Positions 27,057 to 33,390 of a stretch of DNA of 64,000 nt are shown one piece after another. The DNA is from Chloroflexota bacterium (lineage in GTDB: Bacteria > Chloroflexota > Dehalococcoidia > Lucifugimonadales > UBA3495), in contig JAPOQH010000047.1 in assembly GCA_026710825.1 (NCBI GenBank), positions 39,906 through 103,905 on the forward strand, written 5' to 3'. The position numbers were made by a program, and so were the translations under genes. The notes beneath the pieces are model-generated. The model did not search any database. It was not told the DNA's origin and saw only the letters and a list, made by a program, of their open reading frames with translations. Within the stretch, counting starts at the first letter, position 1. Each line of letters opens with the position of its first letter.

Positions 27057-27842
27057 GTGCCAACCACAACAAACACCCCATACATCGGCATCACCGGCTT
27101 TACAACTCGCGACGAGGTATCCGCCGTCCTCGCCAGCCTGCCGGAATCACCGGCGCGCCTGCTCATGTGCGGCGTGCTGCTCAGCAACGCCCTGCTGTCC
27201 GGCGACGCCAGCGACGCTCCCAACCGCTGCCCGCACCCAGATGCCATCGCCGGCATATTCTCCGATGACCCGCGCTGCCTGAATCTCATCCACTATCGGC
27301 CGCAGCCCGGCGATAACCTCGCCGATGCCTTGGCCCGCGCCAGCGAGGTCGGCGGCCCCAACTGCCACGGCGTTCAGATCAACGCCACCCGAGGCGTCCC
27401 TTGGCCCGACCCGGCGGCGCTGGTCGAATACCTCGAGCGCAGCCAACCACGCCGCATCGTCCTCCAAGCCGGCCGCGAGGCCATGGCTTCAGTGGACGGC
27501 GACCCCGCGCGGCTCGCCCAACGCTGCGCCGAGTATGCCGGCATCGTAACCGACGTGCTGGTGGACGCATCCGAGGGTCTGGGCCTGCCGCTCGACGCGA
27601 ACCGTTCATCCGAATACCTGGAAGCCCTCGCCGACACCGCTCCCGATCTGGGCCTCGTCGTCGCCGGCGGCCTCCACGCCGGCAACATCGATGAACTCCT
27701 GTCCCCCCTGCTGCCACGCTGGGCCAACGTCAGCATCGACGCCGAAGGCCGCCTGCGCGACGCCGACGACCGGTTGGATGCTGAGGTGGCGGTGGGGTAT
27801 TCGCGGGCGGCGATGGGCTTGTTGGTGCAAGCTAGTCGATAA
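27057..27842 (+). CDS. TIM-barrel protein resembling phosphoribosylanthranilate isomerase
   Basis: A 261-residue protein with alternating strand-helix pattern. YIGITGFTTRDEV at the start and DLGLVVAGGLHAGNIDELL with NVSIDAEGRLRD at the end resemble the TrpF barrel's first strand and phosphate-binding segment. The sequence is otherwise divergent, and the usual catalytic Cys/Asp pair was not placed, so a different sugar-phosphate or unknown substrate is possible. GTG 27057 is preferred over GTG 27009. It sits alone between the acyl-CoA synthetase and the HigB cluster, with no trp genes near it. Confidence 0.5.
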   Translation: MPTTTNTPYIGITGFTTRDEVSAVLASLPESPARLLMCGVLLSNALLSGDASDAPNRCPHPDAIAGIFSDDPRCLNLIHYRPQPGDNLADALARASEVGGPNCHGVQINATRGVPWPDPAALVEYLERSQPRRIVLQAGREAMASVDGDPARLAQRCAEYAGIVTDVLVDASEGLGLPLDANRSSEYLEALADTAPDLGLVVAGGLHAGNIDELLSPLLPRWANVSIDAEGRLRDADDRLDAEVAVGYSRAAMGLLVQASR

Positions 27843-27861
27843 CGTCTGACAGCCTTATCGA
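27836..27861. promoter_or_regulatory. Possible operator of the higB operon
   Basis: TCGATA (27836-27841) and TATCGA (27856-27861) form a 6-bp inverted repeat with a 14-base spacer directly before higB. HigA-type antitoxins usually repress their own operon at such sites. It is short, so it may be coincidence. Confidence 0.3.
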
Positions 27862-27870
27862 CGATCGGTA

Positions 27871-28206
27871 ATGGAAATACGCTTTGGCACGGTCAGGCTC
27901 GCCAGGATTTTCAATTCCGAAAGGAATCTGACCAGGGAATACGGGCTCCGCAGGGCAAGGGCCATCAGAGCGCGGTTGCTCGCTCTTGAAGCGGCTGAAA
28001 AGCTTTCGCAAGTTTCGACGGCTCCTCCGGAACGTCGGCATCAACTCACGCAGAACCGCGATGAGCAGTACTCCGTAGATATTGGCCAGCCATATCGCTT
28101 GGTATTTGTGCCTGACCACGATCCGATTCCCAGACGTCCCGATGGCGGTATCGATACCGATTTGGTAAACGCAATCGTCATCACCGCGGTGATAGACTAT
28201 CACTGA
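27871..28206 (+). CDS. HigB-like (RelE superfamily) toxin
   Basis: A 111-residue protein with the HigB/plasmid-killer pattern: MEIRFGTVRLARIFNSERNL at the start, a central ERRHQLTQNRDEQYSVDIGQPYRLVF and a C-terminal ITAVIDYH. HigB enzymes cleave mRNA at the ribosome. It lies first in the operon, in the toxin-before-antitoxin order typical of hig loci, and 14 bases before a HigA-domain gene. The length is slightly longer than that of classic 92-residue HigB, close to the subgroup with the PIPRRPDGGID insertion. Confidence 0.8.
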   Translation: MEIRFGTVRLARIFNSERNLTREYGLRRARAIRARLLALEAAEKLSQVSTAPPERRHQLTQNRDEQYSVDIGQPYRLVFVPDHDPIPRRPDGGIDTDLVNAIVITAVIDYH

Positions 28207-28220
28207 AGGGAGACACGGAG

Positions 28221-29210
28221 ATGACAGAGGGAACCTACTCATATCGCCCCGATTACGCAACTCCCCCGGGGTACGTCTTGGAAGATCACCTCGAGAGCAG
28301 GGGCATGACCCCTGCTGAATTTGCCCGGCGACATGCGTTGTCGACAGATTTTATTGAGCGCATCCTCGACGGCAGCGCTCCCATTGACGCGGAAACGGCC
28401 GCCCTCTTTGGCCGCGAGTTCGGCTTGGAAGCAAGCGTTTGGCTCAATATGGAAGCTATCTATCGCCGTCGCTTGGGACGAGTAGCTGCCTCCGTCAAAG
28501 AAAGTCAACTTAATGGAACTGAAGCCACAATTCCCTCTAAGGTCAAACAGATCGTCTGTCTCGCCAACTCCCGCAAGCGCGGCGGCCGCTGCGTAGCCGG
28601 CAAGGAGATGCTTGCAGATGGTCGATTCGGAGCCTGGTTGCGCCCGGTAAGCTCTCGCGAGTACGAGGAAGTGTCGGACCGCGAGCGGTGCTACGCCGAT
28701 GGCGAAGACCCACAACTTCTCGATGTCATCGCTGTGCCCATCCTCAACCCCCGACCCAAAACTTATCAACGGGAAAATTGGTTGCTGGATCCCAGTCGCC
28801 GTTGGTCCAGGGTCGCACAACTTCAGCGGGCCGATCTACCAGGGCTGACCGACCCGGATCAACCACTCTGGATAAACGGTTATAGTTCCCGAGGCGGGCA
28901 GAACGATCAGGTTCCCGTCGCGGAAACCGCTGATATCGACAACTCGTTGCGCCTCATCCAGGTCGACTACCTGACCGTCGTCGTATCCGAGCCGGCCCGC
29001 CCCAGCGCGAACTATCCGATCCTTCGCGGTCGTTTCAGTTACCATGGCGACGAATATTGTTTCCGCATCACTGACCCCGAGAGCGAAAGCGGTTCGGTGG
29101 ATCTGCCGTACGGAGAATATCGAGTCGGCGAAAGATACCTGACCGTCAGCCTGGGCGAGCCATTTGAAGGAAACGCCTACAAGCTCATCGCCGCTATCAT
29201 CAAACCCTGA
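28221..29210 (+). CDS. HigA antitoxin domain fused to a probable dual OB-fold domain
   Basis: A 329-residue protein. Residues about 1-95 are a HigA/XRE helix-turn-helix (PGYVLEDHLESRGMTPAEFARRH, then AALFGREFGLEASVWLNMEAIYRRR). Ordinary HigA proteins end there; this one continues for about 230 residues of beta-rich sequence (KVKQIVCLANSRKRGGRCVAGKE, GAWLRPVSSREYEEV, DVIAVPILNPRPKTYQRENWLL, YLTVSLGEPFEGNAYKLIAAII) that I read as the dual OB-fold type domain. The C-terminal domain assignment is from pattern memory and is less certain than HigA. GGGAGACACGGAG precedes the ATG. The stop is 12 bases before the DUF488 start. Confidence 0.7.
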   Translation: MTEGTYSYRPDYATPPGYVLEDHLESRGMTPAEFARRHALSTDFIERILDGSAPIDAETAALFGREFGLEASVWLNMEAIYRRRLGRVAASVKESQLNGTEATIPSKVKQIVCLANSRKRGGRCVAGKEMLADGRFGAWLRPVSSREYEEVSDRERCYADGEDPQLLDVIAVPILNPRPKTYQRENWLLDPSRRWSRVAQLQRADLPGLTDPDQPLWINGYSSRGGQNDQVPVAETADIDNSLRLIQVDYLTVVVSEPARPSANYPILRGRFSYHGDEYCFRITDPESESGSVDLPYGEYRVGERYLTVSLGEPFEGNAYKLIAAIIKP

Positions 29211-29222
29211 TGGAGTTCCGGA

Positions 29223-29855
29223 TTGACCCCGACCGAAAACCCAATATTCACTCTCGGCCATTCCAATCACCCCCCGGAACTCTTCAACAGGCTGCTGCTA
29301 CTGCACGGCGTTGACGAAATCATCGACGTGCGCTCCGCGCCGTACAGCCGATACAACCCCCATTTCAACCACGATGCTCTCCAACACGCGCTGGATGACA
29401 TCGGCATCTCCTACGCTTACTTGGGCGGCGAACTGGGCGGCCGGCCTGCCGATCGTTCTTGCTACGATTCCGATGGCCGCGTCCGCTACGACCGCGTCGC
29501 GGAAACCATGCAGTTCGACGACGCCATCCGCAGCGTCATCCGCGCTGCCGACGAGCGCCGCGTCGCCCTGCTTTGCACTGAAAAAGAACCGCTGGAATGC
29601 CACCGCACTCTGCTGGTGGCGCGCGCCCTGGCCGAACGTGGGCTAGCCGTATCCCACATCCTGGCCGACGGCCGTCTGGAAACCCACCATGACGCCATGC
29701 TGCGGTTGGTGGAAGCTCACAAACTCCCGCCCCACGGGGATATGTTCCGCACCCGCGACGACGTGATCGCCGATGCTCTGGAACGTCAGGCTCGCAAGTT
29801 CGCTTACGTGGGCGAAAAGCCGGCCGCCGCCCACGACGAATGGGAACCAGCGTGA
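29223..29855 (+). CDS. DUF488 protein (first of pair)
   Basis: A 210-residue DUF488 protein starting at TTG 29223, with GGAG 6 bases upstream. Signature stretches are FTLGHSNHP, EIIDVRSAPYSRYNPHF, YLGGELGGRP and LLCTEKEPLECHR, the last carrying the conserved Cys/Glu-Cys-His-Arg of the family. DUF488 proteins have no established biochemical function, although the conserved CHR and DxR suggest a nucleic-acid- or nucleotide-directed enzyme. The stop TGA overlaps the ATG of the second DUF488 gene (TGATG). Confidence 0.85.
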   Translation: MTPTENPIFTLGHSNHPPELFNRLLLLHGVDEIIDVRSAPYSRYNPHFNHDALQHALDDIGISYAYLGGELGGRPADRSCYDSDGRVRYDRVAETMQFDDAIRSVIRAADERRVALLCTEKEPLECHRTLLVARALAERGLAVSHILADGRLETHHDAMLRLVEAHKLPPHGDMFRTRDDVIADALERQARKFAYVGEKPAAAHDEWEPA

Positions 29856-30292
29856 TGAACCTCTACACCATCGGCTTTACCCGCAAGTCTGCCTCCGAGT
29901 TCTTCGGCCTGCTCCGTGAGTCTGGCGCGAAACGCGTCGTGGACATTCGCCGTCGCAACACCTCCGGCCTTGCCGGATTCTCCAAGAGAGCGGATCTCCC
30001 CTGGTTCCTGCGCGAACTCTGCGGCATGGATTACATCCACCTGCCCAAGTTGGCTCCCTCCGACGAATTGCTGGACGCCTACCGCAGCAAGCAGGTCACT
30101 TGGGACGAATACGTGCCCATATTCACGCGCCAGATCGAACGCCGCCTCATCCACGCCTCGATTCCCCGGGATATAATCGCCGACAGTTGCCTGCTGTGCA
30201 GCGAACCCACGCCCGACCGTTGCCACCGCCGTTTGGTGGCCGAGCACCTGCAGAAACACTGGGGCAACATCGATATCGTCCACCTGATCTGA
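29855..30292 (+). CDS. DUF488 protein (second of pair, short)
   Basis: A 145-residue DUF488 protein. NLYTIGFTRKSASEFF, RVVDIRRRNTSGLAGFSKRADLPWFLRE and LLCSEPTPDRCHRRLVAEHL carry the family motifs. ATG 29855 shares its A with the TGA of the preceding gene, so translation is coupled. It is shorter than its partner and has only distant similarity, which suggests a heteromer rather than a recent duplication. Confidence 0.85.
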   Translation: MNLYTIGFTRKSASEFFGLLRESGAKRVVDIRRRNTSGLAGFSKRADLPWFLRELCGMDYIHLPKLAPSDELLDAYRSKQVTWDEYVPIFTRQIERRLIHASIPRDIIADSCLLCSEPTPDRCHRRLVAEHLQKHWGNIDIVHLI

Positions 30293-30307
30293 CCGGAGGG
30301 AACCACC

Positions 30308-31258
30308 ATGTCGCAAGTCAACACCGTTCTCGGCCCCATCGATTCCTCCGAACTCGGCTTCACCCTCAGCCACGAGCACATCACCCTGGGCGCGGCCGGC
30401 ACCGCCGCCGCCTATCCGGGATTCCAGGACCTTAACGCCATCGCCGACGCCGCGACGGCAGCGTTGCAAGAAGCCTACGACGGCGGCGTCCGCACCATCA
30501 TAGACGTCACCACCCTCGACCTCGGCCGCGACATCCCGTTAATGCAGGACGTCAGCCGCCGCTCCGGCGTCCACGCCATCCCCTGCACCGGCAACCACCT
30601 GTCCATTCCCCGCATCTTCTGGGGCGCGCCCGTCGACAAGGTCGCGGCCCTGTTCATCAAGGAGATTGAGGAGGGCATCGAGGACACCGGCGTCAAGGCC
30701 GGCATCATCAAGGTCGCCAGCGATCGTGGCGGCGTTACCGAAAACGAGGAGACCGTCCTGCGCGCCGCCGCCCGCGCCTGCAACGCCACCGGCACCCGCA
30801 TCAGCACCCACACCTGGTCGCCCGACCGCGTGGGCGAGGAACAGATCCGCATTCTCAAGGATGAGGGAGTCGACCTCAACCGCGTATACGTCGGGCACAG
30901 CAACGACGACACCGACGTGGAGTACCTGGTCGGCCTGCTGGAGGAGGGTGTCTGGCTCGGCCTGGACCGCTACCCCGGCGGCCGCACTCCCGAAACCCCC
31001 AGGTGGGAGGTGCGCACCGAGATCGTAAAACAGCTTATTGATGCAGGTTGGGCCCACCGCCTGATGCTGTCCCACGACCATTCAACCCCAGTGGTTCAGC
31101 CGTCCGACGAACTGCGTCGCGAGCGCGAAGCCTTCAACCCCGACGGCTACCTGTTCATATCCCGCAATGTCCTGCCTCGCCTCGTCGAACTCGGAGCCAC
31201 CGACGCCGACGTCAACACCATCATGGTGGACACCCCCCGCCGCTTCTTCGAAGACTGA
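30308..31258 (+). CDS. Phosphotriesterase-family metal hydrolase
   Basis: A 316-residue amidohydrolase-superfamily protein of the PTE type. The binuclear-metal ligands are visible: HEHITLG near residue 17, GIIKVASD (bridging Lys) near 138, STHTW near 171, YVGHSND near 200 and MLSHDHS near 257. Such enzymes hydrolyse lactones or phosphate triesters. GGAGGG precedes the ATG, and it follows the second DUF488 gene by 15 bases, so it may share the transcript, though its composition looks like the core catabolic genes. Confidence 0.88.
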   Translation: MSQVNTVLGPIDSSELGFTLSHEHITLGAAGTAAAYPGFQDLNAIADAATAALQEAYDGGVRTIIDVTTLDLGRDIPLMQDVSRRSGVHAIPCTGNHLSIPRIFWGAPVDKVAALFIKEIEEGIEDTGVKAGIIKVASDRGGVTENEETVLRAAARACNATGTRISTHTWSPDRVGEEQIRILKDEGVDLNRVYVGHSNDDTDVEYLVGLLEEGVWLGLDRYPGGRTPETPRWEVRTEIVKQLIDAGWAHRLMLSHDHSTPVVQPSDELRREREAFNPDGYLFISRNVLPRLVELGATDADVNTIMVDTPRRFFED

Positions 31259-31402
31259 GCACCCTGCGCCACGATTGATCTGAACCGGCCGGCTCCAACC
31301 AACAGATCGTCCGAGTTCAAAAGCTCACAGCGCCGCCCGCGTCCTGTCGATCGCTGTTGCAACGAGGCGATTTCGCTACTCGGTGTGTCTTGGTGGCCAG
31401 CA

Positions 31403-31762
31403 CTACGTCGCGTCCAGGAGCGGCCTCAGCCTGCCCAGTAGGGCTTGGACATCGTCCAGGTTTTCGGCTATTTCGTCAGGTGGCAGGACATTTTCGTAGA
31501 AGTTTTCGTGGAGTGCGCTGGCCGAGTGGAACAGGCGGCGGATGTCGGCGTCGCCGGTTTCGGACCTGAGCCGGCTGGCGGTGACCAGGTGGTGGCGGTG
31601 GCGGCTGTGCTCCCAGCCACGCTGTTGGGCGACGGCCTTGAGCATCTGGGCAGCAGCGCCCCAGCCCTTCTCGGACGCCTGCGCCAAGTCTCCGTCGGCA
31701 AGTTCGCGCCTGGCCTGTGCCATGAATCTTTCCCTGGCTTGTCGGTATTGCTGGGTGGTCAA
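31403..31762 (-). CDS. HEPN-like (PaREP1-type) small helical protein
   Basis: A 119-residue helical protein. RQARERFMAQARRELADGDLAQASEKGWGAAAQMLKAVA is the two-helix signature of PaREP1/HEPN-like proteins, and SASALHENFYENVLPPDEI recurs as ALHGHFYNSHLRPQDV in the protein at 59283-59657. TTG 31762 with GAGGAG 6 bases upstream is the likely start; the same frame stays open upstream without conserved sequence. Relatives are often nucleic-acid or toxin-antitoxin related. No R-x4-6-H motif is visible at the usual place, and no nucleotidyltransferase gene is adjacent. Confidence 0.6.
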   Translation of the reverse strand: MTTQQYRQARERFMAQARRELADGDLAQASEKGWGAAAQMLKAVAQQRGWEHSRHRHHLVTASRLRSETGDADIRRLFHSASALHENFYENVLPPDEIAENLDDVQALLGRLRPLLDAT

Positions 31763-32401
31763 TTGCGGCTCCTCTGCTGTTTCGCATGTTATCGCCTCTA
31801 TTCCAGTTGGGCAACTTTGCCGCCGCGGTCTGCCTGACGATGCTCGAATGCGAGTAGCGAAACCGCATAGTTGCAACTCCCGCTTGACAACCCTTTTACG
31901 AACGTATATCCTAACTGTGTCTAGACCAAACGTACGTTTATCCAACACCAGCGAGGCAGGATTCCCAGCATCGACGGCCAACCCCGTCAGTAACAAATCG
32001 CAACCGATTCAGGTGGCTGCGTGTCGCTCTCGGACCGACTATTCAACGACGGTGCCACACTAGGATCACCGGGACCGTTCGGGCCCGCGTGTACATTGGC
32101 GTAACATATCGTCTGAGCCACGAAACTACCGTCCCTCAATAGTTGCGTACCCCCGGCCGTACGCTGACAACGATGCCAGGGAATCCTGCCTCCCCAACCA
32201 ACCAAAACCCCAAGAACCCCAAAGGAGAAACCGCCAACCCAAACACCCCAACCACCGACCAACCGCCAAACGCGGGGACGAATAATCATTCGCTCACACC
32301 ACCGACCAACCGAAATGGACGATCGTGCCATCACATTGCCGTCCCCGGCGCGCTGTGATAATCTGCGCCCCGTCCACCCGCTAACGGATTTTCATGCGCT
32401 C
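31763..32401. other. Gap with strong promoter, palindrome and G/T-rich strand-biased tract
   Basis: About 640 bases without a supported protein gene. It contains the promoter at 31884-31912, a palindrome aaacgtacgttt just after it (about 31927-31938), and a C/A-only-rich tract at about 32190-32275, so the minus strand has repeated GGGG runs. A degenerate copy of the palindromic repeat (GGGGACGAATAATCATTCG) is at about 32275-32293. Confidence 0.5.
31884..31912 (+). promoter_or_regulatory. Near-consensus sigma70 promoter without an obvious gene
   Basis: TTGACA (31884-31889) and TATCCT (31907-31912) are 17 bases apart. The palindrome AAACGTACGTTT lies about 15-26 bases downstream, at a usual repressor position. 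The next plus-strand gene is about 490 bases away. Confidence 0.5.
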
Positions 32402-32731
32402 ATGATCAACTTCAACTGCACAATCCAGGAGGGCATCGTCCCTGAGGAACTCAGGCCGGCGTTGGAGTCCGAGTTGGCGCGTATCAGCACCGACATACTC
32501 GGTGGCAACCCGGTCGACGTGACGGTGCAGTGGATTGAAGTGCCCCACGGATTCGGTTTTCGCGGCGGCGCGCTGTCCACCACGTCAGCAGTACGCGGCG
32601 AGATTCCCCCGGGTTGCGAGCAGGAAACCCGTGTCCGGCTCATGCAGTCAATACAGGACCGGTGGATGGAAATCACCGGCTGCACCACCGACGAATTGGT
32701 GGTGTCCGCCCGGGACCGTCGCCCGTCCTGA
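32402..32731 (+). CDS. Tautomerase-superfamily-like protein lacking Pro1
   Basis: A 109-residue beta-alpha-beta type protein. VTVQWIEVPHGFGFRGGALSTTSAVRGEIPPGCEQETRVRLMQSIQDRWMEITGCTTDELVVS follows the layout of the tautomerase superfamily. The N-terminus reads MINFNC, so the catalytic N-terminal proline that defines the family is absent. It precedes a member with Pro1 by 64 bases; one may be catalytic and the other structural. ATG 32402 gives the family-like start; the upstream extension is unconserved. Confidence 0.6.
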   Translation: MINFNCTIQEGIVPEELRPALESELARISTDILGGNPVDVTVQWIEVPHGFGFRGGALSTTSAVRGEIPPGCEQETRVRLMQSIQDRWMEITGCTTDELVVSARDRRPS

Positions 32732-32795
32732 TCCCGTCCGATCCTGACCTCCGGGATCCCGCAAACGAACCAAAGCGACCCAAGGAGCGAATATC

Positions 32796-33203
32796 ATGCC
32801 GTACTACCGCTGCATCATCCCTCAGGACTCTCTCACCTTCGAACAGCGCCAGGAGATCGCCCTGGCTTTCACCGACATCCACTGCGGCAACACCGGCGCC
32901 CCGCGCAGTTTCGTGTCCGTGTCATTCTTCGAAACGCCGGAGGGTGAGCAGCCTGAATTCGGCACCCCTTACTACCTCGACGGCGGCAACCGCGCCGGCC
33001 GACCCGAGGAGGTCAAGCAGCAACTGCTCGCCGACCTGACCCAGGCTTTCAGCGACATCTCCGGCGTTCCGGTGGAACAGATTCCGGGCCGCATCAGGGA
33101 AAATCCCGCGTCGTGGACAATGGAGGGCGGCTTTGTCCTGCCCGAACCCGGCCAGGAAGGCCCCGAATGGTACGCTGCCGCTGCAGCGGCCGCCGCGGAC
33201 TGA
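32796..33203 (+). CDS. cis-CaaD-like tautomerase family protein
   Basis: A 135-residue tautomerase with N-terminal Pro after Met removal (MPYYRC). FTDIHCGNTG, NRAGRPEEVK and TMEGGFVLPEPGQEG line up with the His, the Arg pair and the Glu of the cis-3-chloroacrylic acid dehalogenase type, from memory of that family. AGGAG is before the ATG. Such proteins catalyse proton transfer or hydration of unsaturated acids; the native substrate is unknown. C-terminus is Ala-rich. Confidence 0.8.
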   Translation: MPYYRCIIPQDSLTFEQRQEIALAFTDIHCGNTGAPRSFVSVSFFETPEGEQPEFGTPYYLDGGNRAGRPEEVKQQLLADLTQAFSDISGVPVEQIPGRIRENPASWTMEGGFVLPEPGQEGPEWYAAAAAAAAD

Positions 33204-33229
33204 ACCCAGTCCCACACTTGCAACATCGC

Positions 33230-33255
33230 AGGGGCGGGTCGTGTGACCCGCCCCT
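33230..33255. repeat. GC-rich palindrome related to the intergenic repeats
   Basis: AGGGGCGGGTC (33230-33240) and GACCCGCCCCT (33245-33255) form a perfect 11-bp stem with a GTGT loop. It shares the GGGGCG core of the other repeats but a different centre. It follows the tautomerase gene and can act as its terminator. Confidence 0.8.
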
Positions 33256-33321
33256 GGCATTTACGCGCCGGGTTTCGAGCAAACCGATGGCCGCGTTTTA
33301 GCGTACCGCTTGCATCCTTGC

Positions 33322-33354
33322 TATACTTGCCTAATAAGCAGTTGCCTATTAGGC
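33322..33354 (+). promoter_or_regulatory. secA promoter and leader hairpin
   Basis: TATACT (33322-33327) is a good -10; the -35 is weak. Immediately downstream GCCTAATA (33329-33336) and TATTAGGC (33347-33354) form an 8-bp hairpin with TTGCCTA repeated twice in direct orientation. The hairpin would be at the very 5' end of the secA message and could be a regulator-binding site or a stability element. Confidence 0.45.
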
Positions 33355-33390
33355 ATCCCCTGACAGAAACAGCAGGGTCGAGGGTTCGAT

